A stretch of 64,000 nt of DNA from Thermoleophilia bacterium (lineage in GTDB: Bacteria > Actinomycetota > Thermoleophilia > Gaiellales > Gaiellaceae): assembly GCA_020845695.1 (NCBI GenBank), contig JADLFG010000015.1, positions 147,936 through 211,935 of the forward strand, in the 5' to 3' direction. A program made the translations under genes and the position numbers. Under the pieces are notes generated by a model that searched no databases, was not told where the DNA came from, and saw nothing but the letters and a program-made list of their open reading frames with translations. Below are positions 23,107-32,503 of this stretch, in pieces; within the stretch, counting starts at the first letter, position 1; each line of letters begins with the position of its first letter.

Positions 23107-25061
23107 CGCGGGATCAGGGAGAAATCGCCGAGCCTCCCGACCGTGTCCCGTACGTCGAGGAGGAGCCGCAGCCGGTTGGCGCGCACCGCCGAGTCCTCGG
23201 CCATCACGAGCACCTCCTCGAAGAAGCGGTGAAGCGGCGGGCCGAGCTCGGCGGCGACGGCGAGCCCGCCGTCGAAATCACCCTCGGCCAGCGCGGTCTC
23301 GAGCCGTGGAGCGACACGGTCGAGCGCCTCGACGACCGCCCGCTCGGCCGGCTCGACGAGCAGCCCGGGATCGAGCTGCCCCGCCGCCCCTTCCTCCTTG
23401 CCCGCGAGCCGGGCCGAGCGCGTGTACGGCGTGTGGACGGCCTCTAGCCGCTCGTCGGAGAGCCGCGACAGCGCGAGCGCGAGGCTCGCGACCTGCCCGA
23501 GCCGGGGCAGACCGGCTGCGCGCGCGGCCCGCACGAGCTCGACGCGGACGTCGAGCAGGCCCTCGAGGCGCTCGGCGACGAAGTCGTCGACGTCGCCGGG
23601 TGGCTCGGGCGACACGTCGGCGCCCTGCTCGCGCAGAAGCCGGTGGGCGACGGCGACGAGCTTCCCGACCTCGACCGGGAACGCGCTCGCCATCGCGAGC
23701 CGGCAGAGCCCGATCGCCGCCCGCCGCAGCCCGTAGGGGTCGCGGGTGCCGCTGGGACGCTCGCCGAGCGAAAACGCCACGGTGAGGTTGTCGATCCGCT
23801 CGGCGACCGCCAGCACCCGCCCCGCCTCCGAGGCCGGCAGCGGGCCACCGGCGCTGTCCGGCAGGTACTGCTCCTCGATCGCCGCGCAGACGGCCTCCGG
23901 GTAGCCGGCCAGCCGGGCGTACTCGGCGCCGATGTGACCCTCGAGCTCCGGGAACTCCCGCACGAGCTCGGCTGCCTGGTCGGCCTTCGCGAGCCGGGCC
24001 GCCTCGCGGGACGCGTCGCCGCCGCCAAGCTCCGCGACAAGCCGGGCGAGCCGGGCGGTCTTGTCGGCCATGCTGCCGGCACCGGCGACGAACGTGATCG
24101 TGCCGAGCATCGCCGCCAGTTCGTCGATTCCCCTCGCCACGTCCCGCTCGAACGTGAACGCGGCATCCTCGAGCCGGCCCTCGAGCACCCGCTCGTTGCC
24201 CGCTCGCACGAGCTTCGGGTCGCCGCCGTTCGCGACGAACGCGAAGCAGGCACCGCCGAGAGGCAGGTAGCGCTGGTGTGACTGCATCGCGGTCACGACG
24301 ACGCGCTCGGGCAGCGCGAGAAAGCGCTCGGCGAAGGCGCCGGTGTAGACGCACGGGTTCTCGACCAGGTGGACGACCTCGTCGAGGACGCCACCGGGGT
24401 CGCTCCAGCCGCCGATCGAGTCGAGTGCCTCGACGATCGCGCGGCGCCGCTCGACCGCGTCCGGCTCGACCCCGTGCGCGCGCAGGGTTGCCTCGTAGGC
24501 AGCGGCGTCTGGGATCTCGATCGGGCCGCTCGTGAATCGGTGCCCGTGGGAGGTCGCTCCCGACGGTACGCCCTCGAGCTCGACCGGGACGGTCTCCCCG
24601 TCGAGCATCGCGACGAGCCACCGGACCGGGCGCGAGAAGCGCTGCCCGCCGGCGCGCCACACCATCGACTTGCCGAACGCGAGCCCGTCGACGATGGTGC
24701 GCAGCCTGCCCGGCAGCATCTCGGCGAGGCGCACGCCCGGGATGACCGCGTACACGTGCCCGTCGCGGCGCTCGAGCTCTTCGACCGCAACCCCCGCCCC
24801 GCGCGCGAACCCCGCCGCCGCCTTGGTCGGCAGCCCGTCCTCGCCGAACGCGACCCGCTCGGAGGGGCCGCGACGGTTCTCGTCGGGGGTCCGCTCCGGC
24901 AGGTCGGAGACCACCACGGCGAGCCGCCGCGGCCCGACGAGCACCTTCGCCGGCTCCTTGCCGAGCAGGGTCAGGCAGAGACGGGGCAGCTGCTCGGCTG
25001 CCTCGCGGCACGCCGACGCGGGTAGCTCCTCGCAGCCGATCTCAAGTAGCAGCGTCGGCAT
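23103..25061 (-). CDS. glyS: Glycyl-tRNA synthetase beta subunit
   Basis: A 652-residue beta chain of the bacterial alpha2-beta2 enzyme that charges tRNA-Gly. It opens with [22 protein letters not shown]. It contains [32 protein letters not shown] and the HD-like region with [12 protein letters not shown] tRNA-binding tail ends [30 protein letters not shown]. Start ATG 25061 lies 20 bp inside the end of glyQ. Most Actinobacteria use the single-chain GlyRS, so this split enzyme is a useful lineage marker. Confidence 0.95.
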   Translation of the reverse strand: MPTLLLEIGCEELPASACREAAEQLPRLCLTLLGKEPAKVLVGPRRLAVVVSDLPERTPDENRRGPSERVAFGEDGLPTKAAAGFARGAGVAVEELERRDGHVYAVIPGVRLAEMLPGRLRTIVDGLAFGKSMVWRAGGQRFSRPVRWLVAMLDGETVPVELEGVPSGATSHGHRFTSGPIEIPDAAAYEATLRAHGVEPDAVERRRAIVEALDSIGGWSDPGGVLDEVVHLVENPCVYTGAFAERFLALPERVVVTAMQSHQRYLPLGGACFAFVANGGDPKLVRAGNERVLEGRLEDAAFTFERDVARGIDELAAMLGTITFVAGAGSMADKTARLARLVAELGGGDASREAARLAKADQAAELVREFPELEGHIGAEYARLAGYPEAVCAAIEEQYLPDSAGGPLPASEAGRVLAVAERIDNLTVAFSLGERPSGTRDPYGLRRAAIGLCRLAMASAFPVEVGKLVAVAHRLLREQGADVSPEPPGDVDDFVAERLEGLLDVRVELVRAARAAGLPRLGQVASLALALSRLSDERLEAVHTPYTRSARLAGKEEGAAGQLDPGLLVEPAERAVVEALDRVAPRLETALAEGDFDGGLAVAAELGPPLHRFFEEVLVMAEDSAVRANRLRLLLDVRDTVGRLGDFSLIPR

Positions 25062-25911
25062 CCGGCTCCAGGAGCTCGACGTAGAGCTGCGCCACCCGCC
25101 GAGCCAGGTTGCGCACGCGGGCGATGTAGGCGGCGCGCTCGGTGACCGAGATCGCGCCACGGGCGTCGAGGAGGTTGAACGCGTGCGAGCACTTCAGCAC
25201 CTGGTCGTAGGCGGGCAGCGGCAGCCGCGCGGCGACGAGCTGGCCGCACTCGGCCTCGTGCTCGCCGAAGCGGCGCATGAGCACGTCCGTGGGCGCATGC
25301 TCGAAGTTGTAGGCCGACCACTGGCGCTCGTTCTCCCGGTAGACGTCGCCCCAGGTGATCCCGGGCGCCCACTCGATCTCGAAGGCCGTCCGCTTGCCCT
25401 GGAGGAACATCGCCAGGCGCTCGAGGCCGTACGTGATCTCGGCGGGGACGAGGTCGAGGTCGAGGCCGCCGAGCTGCTGGAAGTACGTGAACTGGGTCGC
25501 CTCCATCCCGTCGATCCAGACCTCCCAGCCGAGCCCCCAGGCGCCGAGCGTCGGCCCCTCCCAGTCGTCCTCGACGAGCCGCACGTCGTGCGCGCGCAGG
25601 TCGATCCCGATCGCCTCGAGCGAGCCGAAGTAGAGATCGAGGACGTCGTCGGGGGCCGGCTTCAGGATCACCTGGTACTGGAAGTAGTGCTGGAAGCGGA
25701 ACGGGTTCTCGCCGTAGCGCCCGTCGGTCGGGCGGATCGACGGCTCCACGTACGCGGTCCGCCAGGGTCGCGGCCCGAGGCACCGCAGCGCGGTCGCCGG
25801 GTTGAAGGTACCGGCGCCGACCTCCGTGTGGTACGGCTGCATGATCACGCACCCCCGGTCGGCCCAGTAGCGCTCGAGCGTCATGATCGTCTGCTGGAAC
25901 GTCGCGGCCAC
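25042..25911 (-). CDS. glyQ: Glycyl-tRNA synthetase alpha subunit
   Basis: A 289-residue catalytic alpha chain. Motifs are [60 protein letters not shown] and [17 protein letters not shown]. The GTG at 25911 is chosen because TAGGAT lies 8 bp upstream and the protein then starts [16 protein letters not shown], close to the E. coli N-terminus. It overlaps glyS by 20 bp. The spacer 25912-26081 shows no T-box-like structure that I can recognise, and no gene. Confidence 0.95.
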   Translation of the reverse strand: MAATFQQTIMTLERYWADRGCVIMQPYHTEVGAGTFNPATALRCLGPRPWRTAYVEPSIRPTDGRYGENPFRFQHYFQYQVILKPAPDDVLDLYFGSLEAIGIDLRAHDVRLVEDDWEGPTLGAWGLGWEVWIDGMEATQFTYFQQLGGLDLDLVPAEITYGLERLAMFLQGKRTAFEIEWAPGITWGDVYRENERQWSAYNFEHAPTDVLMRRFGEHEAECGQLVAARLPLPAYDQVLKCSHAFNLLDARGAISVTERAAYIARVRNLARRVAQLYVELLEPDADAAT

Positions 25912-25919
25912 GGGGACGC

Positions 25920-25925
25920 ATCCTA
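25920..25925 (-). promoter_or_regulatory. -10 element of glyQ (leaderless geometry)
   Basis: TAGGAT on the minus strand ends 8 bp before the GTG start. Confidence 0.5.
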
Positions 25926-26081
25926 GATGCTCGATCGCTGATTGCCCGGAACCGTGGCACCGCCGGATGGCGGCCGTTACCGTCGCCCGAGTCGACGCTC
26001 GCCCGCCACCCGTGCTCGGTCTCGGCCGCCCCCGACGGCACCGCAATCACCGATCAACCATCCAGCGGCGGACGCCCGGGT

Positions 26082-26834
26082 CTACCGCCGGGCGAGCGTG
26101 CGCAGGCGGAAGCCGCCGTGCTCCGCGTAGACCGCCTCGACGATCGCGAGCGCCTCCCGAGCGGCCCGGCCGTCGAGGCCGGCCCCGCGGGCCTCGGCGA
26201 GCGGCCGCTCGAGCAGGGCGCGCACGCCCAGGAAGCCGGCGGCCGACGTCGGCGGCGTACCCTCGCCGCAGGCGGCGCAGACGGCGCCGCCGGCGCGGGC
26301 CGAGAAGCCGACCAGCGGTCCCTCACCGCCGCAGGCAGCGCAACTCGACAGGTGCGGCAGGTAGCCGGCCAGCCAGAGCAGCTTGAGCTGGAAGGCGAGC
26401 GCGAGCGGGTCGAGCACGGGGTCGGCGCCCGGGCTTCCGGGCGGCCCGCCGTCGTCGAGCGTGTCGAGGAAGCGGACGAGCACGTGGAACGCCTGCGGTG
26501 TCGGATCGTGCTCGATGAACAGCTTCAGCACCGCCTCGAGCCCGATCGACCCGACCGCGAGCCGGTACGGGTCCGCGGCGAGCCCCTGGTGGGAGCGGAC
26601 GAGGTCGGCACCCGTGACGGTCGCGAGCTCGCCGCGACCCACGTGGAGCTGGAGCTCGACGTGGCTGAACGGCTCGAGCCGGGCTCCGAAGCGCGAGCGG
26701 GTCTTGCGGGCCCCCTTCGCGATCGCCCCGACCCGACCGAGCTCCTTCGTGAACGCGTGCAGGATGCGGTCGGCCTCGCCGTAACGCAGGGAGCGCAGGA
26801 CGACCGCCTCGACCCGCTGCGCCCGCGACCCCAC
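26082..26834 (-). CDS. recO: DNA repair protein RecO
   Basis: A 250-residue recombination mediator that helps load RecA on single-stranded DNA with RecF and RecR. The N-terminal OB-fold begins RVEAVVLRSLRYGEADRILHAFTKELG, followed by GARKTRSRFGARLEPF. A zinc module has CAAC near 190 and a second CAAC about 27 residues later. GTG start, with TACACT 6 bp upstream and no Shine-Dalgarno. It is followed by glyQ on the same strand 170 bp away. Confidence 0.93.
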   Translation of the reverse strand: MGSRAQRVEAVVLRSLRYGEADRILHAFTKELGRVGAIAKGARKTRSRFGARLEPFSHVELQLHVGRGELATVTGADLVRSHQGLAADPYRLAVGSIGLEAVLKLFIEHDPTPQAFHVLVRFLDTLDDGGPPGSPGADPVLDPLALAFQLKLLWLAGYLPHLSSCAACGGEGPLVGFSARAGGAVCAACGEGTPPTSAAGFLGVRALLERPLAEARGAGLDGRAAREALAIVEAVYAEHGGFRLRTLARR

Positions 26835-26840
26835 GCGGCC

Positions 26841-26846
26841 AGTGTA
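26841..26846 (-). promoter_or_regulatory. -10 element of recO (leaderless geometry)
   Basis: TACACT on the minus strand ends 6 bp before the GTG start. Confidence 0.5.
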
Positions 26847-26862
26847 GAGGCGCCCCGGGCGC

Positions 26863-27804
26863 CTACCGGCGCTCGGACGCGGCCGGGCAGCCGGGAGCGC
26901 CCGCCGCCAGGCGGACGCCGTCGCGGATCGCGGCAGCCGTCACGTCCGCCGCCAGCGCGGCGAGCGCGAGCTGGTCGGCCGGCACCGCGCCGGTGGCGAC
27001 GCAGTAGACGACGTCGCCGTCGACGGCCGTGGCCGCCGGGTCGACCGCGCGGGCGACCCCGGCGCTCGCCGCCCGAGCGACGAGCCACGCCTGCGTCTTC
27101 GTCAGGGCGGCATCGGTGACGACGCAGACGAGCGTCGTCGACTCCCGCCACGGCCGAAACGGCTCCTCTCCCGCCGCGAGCAGGTCGACGGTGCGCACGT
27201 ACGCCCCGTCCCGCCACACGCCGGCGAGCACGGAGCCGTCCTCGGCCAGCACGTCCCCGAACGCGTTCACGACCGCGAGCGCCGCCACGGTCGCGCCGCC
27301 CGCGAGCGTCCGGGAGGCGAGTCCGAGCCCGCCCTTCGTCCAGTGACCCGGGCCGAGCGCCTTGCCGACCGTGCAGCCCGCTCCCGCGCCCGCGTTCCCC
27401 CGCTCGGCGCGGGTAGCCGCGGCCGAGCAGGCCGCGTACCCCGCCTCCGGGCCGGGTCTCGCCTCCGGGCTGCCGAGCGCGAGGTCGTAGACGACCGCCC
27501 CGGCGACGAGCGGGACGATCCCCGCGCGCGTCACGAAGCCGACGCCGCGCTCGGCCAGGTAGCGGACGGCCCCGTCGGCGGCGGCGAGCCCGTAGGCGCT
27601 GCCGCCCGCGAGCACGATCGCGTTCACCCCGGTCACGTTCGACGCGGGCAGGAGCAGGTCGCTCTCGCGCGTGCCCGGGCCGCCGCCGCGGACCTCGCAG
27701 GCGACCGTGCTGCCCTCCGGGACGAGCACGGCCGTGCAGCCGGTCCAGCCGCCCGGGTCGACCCAGTGGCCGGCGAGCACGCCCCCTGGCAGCGCGACCG
27801 TCAC
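26863..27804 (-). CDS. P1 family peptidase (DmpA-type aminopeptidase)
   Basis: A 313-residue N-terminal-nucleophile hydrolase of the DmpA/P1 family. These are made as a precursor that cuts itself in two before a Ser or Thr. Family blocks are GHWVDPGGWTGCTAVL, GGGPGTRESDLL, AIVLAGGSAYGLAAADG and GAGAGCTVGK. The cleavage region ESTTLVCVVTDAALTKTQ contains the candidate threonine nucleophile. The GTG at 27804 overlaps the mutM stop as GTGA. Substrates of the family range from D-amino-acid amides to beta-peptides; the substrate here is unknown. Confidence 0.88.
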   Translation of the reverse strand: MTVALPGGVLAGHWVDPGGWTGCTAVLVPEGSTVACEVRGGGPGTRESDLLLPASNVTGVNAIVLAGGSAYGLAAADGAVRYLAERGVGFVTRAGIVPLVAGAVVYDLALGSPEARPGPEAGYAACSAAATRAERGNAGAGAGCTVGKALGPGHWTKGGLGLASRTLAGGATVAALAVVNAFGDVLAEDGSVLAGVWRDGAYVRTVDLLAAGEEPFRPWRESTTLVCVVTDAALTKTQAWLVARAASAGVARAVDPAATAVDGDVVYCVATGAVPADQLALAALAADVTAAAIRDGVRLAAGAPGCPAASERR

Positions 27805-28619
27805 GGCGCCGCCTGGCAGTCGGGGCAGAGCGAGGTGCCGCGGCCGGCCACCCTGAGCTTGACGACCGCAGCGCCGCAGCGCGGGCAGGGCGCGCCGGCG
27901 CGGCCGTAGACGCGGAACTCGTCCTGCATCGAGCCGCTGGCGCCGTCGGGTGCACGGTAGTCGCGCAGCGACGCCCCCCGGCGGTCGATGCCCGTCCGCA
28001 ACACCCGCCTGATCGCCCGGGCGAGCCGCGCCACCTCCGCCTTCCCGAGCTCCCCCGCGGGGCACAGTGGGTGCACGCGGGCGTGCCAGAGCGCCTCGTC
28101 CGCGTAGATGTTGCCGATACCGGCGACGGTGCGCTGGTCGAGCAGCGCGGCCTTGACGGGCGCGCGCCGCCCGCGCAGCGCCAGCCCGAGCGCGGCCGCG
28201 GTGAACGCGGGCCCGAGCGGCTCGGGACCGAGGCGTTCGCCCAGGTAGGCGTCGAGCGCGTCTCGCTCGAGCACCGACCAGGTGCCGAAGCGGCGCACGT
28301 CCCGGTAGACGAGCCGGCCGCCGTCGTCAAGCTCGACCACCGCCCGCCCGTGTGGGTCGTCTCCGGGCCCGTGCCGGAAGCTTCCCGTCATGCGCAGGTG
28401 CACCACCAGGTGCCGCCCGCTCTCGAGGTCGACGACGAGGTACTTGCCGCGCCGGCGCACCCCGGTGACGCGCTCGCCCTCGAGCAGCGCCGCGACCGCG
28501 GCGGGCGGCTCGGGCCGGGTCAGGAGCGGGTCGAGGATCGCAACCCGCTCGAGTCGGCGGCCGGCGAGCAGCGGCTCGAGCCGGGCGCGAACCGTCTCCA
28601 CCTCCGGTAGCTCTGGCAC
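27801..28619 (-). CDS. mutM: Formamidopyrimidine-DNA glycosylase
   Basis: A 272-residue base-excision enzyme removing 8-oxoguanine and ring-opened purines. The N-terminal proline and glutamate of MPELPEVETVR are the catalytic residues. The helix-two-turn-helix region reads GIGNIYADEALWHARVHP. The C-terminal zinc finger is CPRCG, then SLCPDC. Length is normal. It heads a tight pair with the P1 peptidase gene. Confidence 0.96.
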   Translation of the reverse strand: MPELPEVETVRARLEPLLAGRRLERVAILDPLLTRPEPPAAVAALLEGERVTGVRRRGKYLVVDLESGRHLVVHLRMTGSFRHGPGDDPHGRAVVELDDGGRLVYRDVRRFGTWSVLERDALDAYLGERLGPEPLGPAFTAAALGLALRGRRAPVKAALLDQRTVAGIGNIYADEALWHARVHPLCPAGELGKAEVARLARAIRRVLRTGIDRRGASLRDYRAPDGASGSMQDEFRVYGRAGAPCPRCGAAVVKLRVAGRGTSLCPDCQAAP

Positions 28620-28655
28620 GCCGCAAGCGTAGCCGCGTCCCGCCCGCTCCCCCGG

Positions 28656-29951
28656 TCAGCCGACCACCTCGAGCACCGGCGAGGAGCGGGCGCACCCGCC
28701 GGGGCCGAGCCGGTAGGCGGCCGCGACCTCGACCGCGGCGGCGGCGGCGGCCGCCATGGTGCGCGCGTGCACCTCCGCGAGCGGCTCCCCGCGCGCGACC
28801 GCGTCGCCGAGCAGGCGCAGGCAGACGACCCCGGTGGCGGGGTCGACCCGATCGTCCTTGCGGGCCCGGCCGGCACCGAGGTGGAGGGCCGCGCGCCCGA
28901 TCGCGAGCGCGGACAGGGCCTCGACCCGGCCCGCCGCGGGCGCGGGCACCGCCGCCACGACGGGCGCTCGCGGCAGCGCTTCCTCGCGCGGGTCGCCGCC
29001 CTGGGCGCGCACCCAGCGCTCGTAGACGGCGAGCGCCTCGCCGCTTCCGACCGCGGCCTCCGCGCGGCGGCGGCCCTCGTCCTCGCCGACGCCGAGGTCG
29101 GAGAGCGCGAGCAGCTTGCCGGCGGACGCGAGCACGAGCCGCCGCAGCGCCTCCGGCCCCCCGCCCCGGAGGAACGCGAGCGCCTCCCTGACCTCGAGCG
29201 CGTTCCCGACGGCGGCGCCGAGCGGCTCGTCCATCCTCGTCAGCTCGCAGACGACGCGCAGTCCCGCCCGCCGGCCGAGCTCGAGCATCACCCCCGCGAG
29301 TCGCCGCGCGTCGGCGAGCGTCTTCACGAAGGCACCCTCCCCCACCTTCACGTCGAGCAGGATCGCGCCGGCGCCCGCCGCGATCTTCTTCGCCATCACG
29401 CTCGCGGCGATCAGCGAGAGCTCGTCGATGGTGGCGGTGACGTCGCGGAGCGCGTAGAGGCGGCGGTCGGCCGGGACGAGCCCCTCGCTCTGCCCGGCGA
29501 CGGCGAGCCCGATCTCCGCCACCTGGCGCACGAACGCCTCCGGAGCGAGCTCGGTCGTGAAGCCCGGGATCGCCTCCAGCTTGTCGAGCGTCCCGCCCGT
29601 GTGACCGAGCCCGCGGCCGCTCAGCTTCGCGAACGGCACGCCTGAGGCGGCAACGACGGGCCCGAGCGCGATCGTGACCTTGTCGCCGACACCGCCCGTC
29701 GAGTGCTTGTCGACCGCGATCCGGCCAAGCGGGGAGAGGTCGATCCGCCCGCCGCTTCGCACCATCGCGTCGGTGAGCTCGAACGTCTCCCGCGGCGTCA
29801 GCCCCCGGAAGTAGACGGCCATGCAGAACGCGGCCATCTGCTCCTCGGGGACGTCGCCGCGCGCGTAGGCGAGGACGAGCCGCTCGAGCTCCCCGGCCGC
29901 CAGCTCGTACCCGTCGCGCTTCCGCTCGATCAGCTCGGCCGGGCGCAGCAC
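28656..29951 (-). CDS. deoA: Thymidine/pyrimidine-nucleoside phosphorylase
   Basis: A 431-residue salvage enzyme that splits thymidine or uridine with phosphate to base and (deoxy)ribose-1-phosphate. Motifs are ELIERKRDGYELAAGEL, VDKHSTGGVGDKVTI, KLSGRGLGHTGGTLDKLE and the pyrimidine-binding ASVMAKKIAAGAGAILLDVK. The GTG at 29951 is chosen for a normal-length N-terminus (VLRPAELIERKRDG) with GCGGGGAC upstream. The product ribose-1-phosphate is the substrate of phosphopentomutase, encoded 17 bp upstream. It could equally be annotated pdp. Confidence 0.93.
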   Translation of the reverse strand: MLRPAELIERKRDGYELAAGELERLVLAYARGDVPEEQMAAFCMAVYFRGLTPRETFELTDAMVRSGGRIDLSPLGRIAVDKHSTGGVGDKVTIALGPVVAASGVPFAKLSGRGLGHTGGTLDKLEAIPGFTTELAPEAFVRQVAEIGLAVAGQSEGLVPADRRLYALRDVTATIDELSLIAASVMAKKIAAGAGAILLDVKVGEGAFVKTLADARRLAGVMLELGRRAGLRVVCELTRMDEPLGAAVGNALEVREALAFLRGGGPEALRRLVLASAGKLLALSDLGVGEDEGRRRAEAAVGSGEALAVYERWVRAQGGDPREEALPRAPVVAAVPAPAAGRVEALSALAIGRAALHLGAGRARKDDRVDPATGVVCLRLLGDAVARGEPLAEVHARTMAAAAAAAVEVAAAYRLGPGGCARSSPVLEVVG

Positions 29952-29967
29952 GCGGCGGCGTCCCCGC

Positions 29968-31134
29968 TCAGCGCTCGAGAAACGGTTGACCGGCGAGGCG
30001 GCGGGACGGCGACTTGCCGCCAAGCCAGCGGTTGACGGTCGCTCCGACGTCGGCCAGCTCGCCCTCGTGCGTCCGGCCGGCCGCGTTGCGCCCGGCGACG
30101 TACGCGAGCAGGAGCGCGTACTCCCGCGAATGGTCGGTCGAGGGCGTGGTCGGATCGCAGCCGTGATCGGAGGTGACGATCAGCAGATCCTGGTCGCGCA
30201 GGGCGGCCAGCAGATCGGGCAGGCGCCAGTCGAAGTCCTGGAGGCAACGGTGGAAGTTGACCGGGTCGTTGCGATGTCCCCAGAGCATGTCCGTCTCGAT
30301 CAGGTTCGCGAACACCAGGCCGTGCTCCAGGTGCTCGAGCAACGTGACGGTGGTCGCGATCCCCTCCGCGTTCGACCTGGTGGGATGGGTCTCGTCGATG
30401 TCGCGGCCGGCGAACACGTCGGCCACCTTCCCGACCGCGTGTACGGCCGCACCGCCCTCGCGCACGAGCGTCAGGTAGTTGGGCTGGCGCGGCGGCAGCG
30501 CCCAGTCCCGCCGCCCGTCGGAGCGGACGTAGTTCCCGGGCTCGCCGGAGAACGGCCGGGCGATCACGCGCGAGACGGCGTCCTTGCCCTTCAGCACCTC
30601 CCGGGCGATCTCGCAGGCGGAGTAGAGCTCCTCGACGGGGATCGTCTCCTCGTGCGCGGCCACCTGGAAGACCGAGTCGGCGGACGTGTAGACAATCCAC
30701 TTCCCCGATCCCTGATGCTCCTCGCCGAGCTCCTGGATGATCTCGGTGCCTGACGCCGCCACGTTACCGAGCACGCCGCGGCCGGTCCGGTGGGCGAACT
30801 CCTCGATCACCCCGAACGGGAACCCGTGGGGATAGGTCGGGGGCGCCTGCGCCGACACGATCCCGGCGAGCTCCCAGTGCCCGCTGACCGTGTCCTTCCC
30901 CTTCGACCGCGCGAGCAGCCGGCCGGTGATGGCCGGGGCGCCCGGCTGCGGCGGGCAGCCGTCGAGCGCCGCCACGTTGCCGAGGCCGAGCGCCTCCAGG
31001 TTCGGCAGGTCGAGCCCGCCGACTGCGCGAGCGACGTTGCCGAGCGTGTCGGAGCCTTCGTCGCCGTAGTCGGCCGCGTCGGGGAGCGCGCCGGCTCCCA
31101 CCCCGTCGAGCACGATGATGCACGCGCGCGCCAT
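29968..31134 (-). CDS. deoB: Phosphopentomutase
   Basis: A 388-residue alkaline-phosphatase-superfamily mutase that converts (deoxy)ribose-1-phosphate to the 5-phosphate. Metal-site motifs are visible at IIVLDGVGAGALPDAADYGDEGSDTLGN, TDMLWGHRNDP and VTSDHGCDPTTPSTDHSREY. KGKDTVSGHWELAG is also typical. ATG start with TAGAAT 6 bp upstream. It forms a salvage operon with deoA. Confidence 0.95.
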   Translation of the reverse strand: MARACIIVLDGVGAGALPDAADYGDEGSDTLGNVARAVGGLDLPNLEALGLGNVAALDGCPPQPGAPAITGRLLARSKGKDTVSGHWELAGIVSAQAPPTYPHGFPFGVIEEFAHRTGRGVLGNVAASGTEIIQELGEEHQGSGKWIVYTSADSVFQVAAHEETIPVEELYSACEIAREVLKGKDAVSRVIARPFSGEPGNYVRSDGRRDWALPPRQPNYLTLVREGGAAVHAVGKVADVFAGRDIDETHPTRSNAEGIATTVTLLEHLEHGLVFANLIETDMLWGHRNDPVNFHRCLQDFDWRLPDLLAALRDQDLLIVTSDHGCDPTTPSTDHSREYALLLAYVAGRNAAGRTHEGELADVGATVNRWLGGKSPSRRLAGQPFLER

Positions 31135-31139
31135 CGAGC

Positions 31140-31146
31140 TATTCTA
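31140..31146. promoter_or_regulatory. Superposed divergent -10 elements (deoB and small gene)
   Basis: The seven bases TATTCTA read TAGAAT on the minus strand (31146-31141, 6 bp before the deoB ATG) and TATTCT on the plus strand (31140-31145, 9 bp before ATG 31155). The two transcripts would compete for the same DNA. Confidence 0.5.
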
Positions 31147-31154
31147 GGAAGCGC

Positions 31155-31313
31155 ATGTCGACGTTCATCGGCTTCCTCGAGCTCGCAGGATGGATCGCCG
31201 CCGTCACCGCCCTCGCGGCCGGCATCACCTGGGGCGTGATCAAGCTGTTCCCGAGCCGCGACGAGCGCGAGCGGGCCGGGGACGCACCGTCGGCTCCGAC
31301 CGGCGGCTCCTAG
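31155..31313 (+). CDS. 52-residue single-pass membrane protein
   Basis: A short open frame from ATG 31155 to TAG 31311-31313 encodes MSTFIGFLELAGWIAAV, a hydrophobic helix to about residue 32 (ending GVIKLFP), then a charged tail SRDERERAGDAPSAP. AGGAAG lies 4 bp before the ATG. It is the only plus-strand gene for more than 20 kb and fills the gap between deoB and ald. Composition and helix are plausible for a real small membrane protein. Function unknown. Confidence 0.6.
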   Translation: MSTFIGFLELAGWIAAVTALAAGITWGVIKLFPSRDERERAGDAPSAPTGGS

Positions 31314-31325
31314 CGGGCACGCCGG

Positions 31326-32450
31326 CTACGCCGCTTGTAGCGGCAACGCGTGCGCCAGGGGCACGTGCGGCAGCCCGTGGGCTTCCGCGACGGCCTCGTA
31401 CGTGACCTTGCCGCCGGCAACGTTGACGCCGAGCGCGAGCGCCGGATTCTGCGCCACCGCCTCGCGCACGCCCAGGTCGGCGAGCCGCTCGACGTACGGG
31501 AGCGTCACGTTCGTCAGCGCCTTCGTCGACGTGATCGGCACCGCCCCGGGCATGTTCGCGACGCAGTAGTGGACGATCCCGTCAACCTCGAACGTCGGCG
31601 CCGAGTGCGTCGTCGGCCGAGAGGTCTCGAAGCAGCCCCCCTGGTCGATCGCGACGTCGACGAGCACCGACCCGAGCTTCATCGCCCCCAGCATGTCGCG
31701 GGTGACGAGCTTCGGCGCCCGCGCGCCCGGGATCAGGACGGCGCCGATCACGAGGTCCGCGTCCGGGAGCAGCTCCTCGATCTGGAGCCGGCTCGACATC
31801 GCGAGCGTGATCCGCCCGCCGAGGGCGACCTCGAGCTCACGCATCCGCTCGATCGAGCGGTCGAGCACCCAGACGTCGGCCTGCATCCCGACCGCGATCA
31901 CAGCGGCGTTGAAGCCGACGATCCCCCCGCCGAGCACGAGCACGCGGGCCGGTGGCACGCCGGGAACGCCGCCGAGCAGGATCCCCCGGCCGCCATGCGC
32001 CTTCTCGAGCGCCCACGCCCCCATCTGCGTCGCGAGGCGGCCGGCGACCTCGCTCATCGGAGCGAGCAGCGGCAGCCGCCCGTCGGGTGTCTGCACCGTC
32101 TCGTACGCGATGCAGGTGGCCCCCGAATCGACGAGCGCGCGGGTCAGCCGCTCGTCCGCCGCGAGGTGCAGGTACGTGAACAGGCAGAGATCGTCGCGCA
32201 AGCGTCCGTACTCCTCGGGCAGCGGCTCCTTCACCTTCAAGAGCAGCTCCGCCGTGCCCCAGACGGCCTCGGCGTCCGCAAGGCTCGCCCCCGCCGCCGC
32301 GTAGGCCGCGTCCGGAAACGAGCTCCCCTCGCCGGCGCCCCGCTCGACCAGCACCTCGTGGCCGCGCTCGACCAGCTCGCGCGTGCCCGCGGGCGTGAGC
32401 GCGACCCGGTGCTCGTCGGGCTTCAGCTCGGTGACGACCCCAACTCTCAC
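31326..32450 (-). CDS. ald: Alanine dehydrogenase
   Basis: A 374-residue NAD-dependent enzyme converting L-alanine to pyruvate and ammonia and back. The N-terminus MRVGVVTELKPDEHRVALTP is characteristic. KVKEPLPEEY holds the substrate lysine region. The Rossmann loop is VLVLGGGIVGFNAAVIA. The tail has TNVTLPYVERLADLGVREA. Length matches the mycobacterial enzyme. TAGGCT lies 9 bp before the start codon. Confidence 0.96.
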   Translation of the reverse strand: MRVGVVTELKPDEHRVALTPAGTRELVERGHEVLVERGAGEGSSFPDAAYAAAGASLADAEAVWGTAELLLKVKEPLPEEYGRLRDDLCLFTYLHLAADERLTRALVDSGATCIAYETVQTPDGRLPLLAPMSEVAGRLATQMGAWALEKAHGGRGILLGGVPGVPPARVLVLGGGIVGFNAAVIAVGMQADVWVLDRSIERMRELEVALGGRITLAMSSRLQIEELLPDADLVIGAVLIPGARAPKLVTRDMLGAMKLGSVLVDVAIDQGGCFETSRPTTHSAPTFEVDGIVHYCVANMPGAVPITSTKALTNVTLPYVERLADLGVREAVAQNPALALGVNVAGGKVTYEAVAEAHGLPHVPLAHALPLQAA

Positions 32451-32503
32451 GGCGCGCGAAGCCTAGCTCGCGAACGTCCCGGCGCGGCGGACAAGGGGGC
32501 GAC

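Noticed and set aside
25912..26081. T-box or glycine riboswitch before glyQ
   Set aside because: No T-box sequence, no specifier stem and no terminator could be recognised, and a -10 abuts the start codon.
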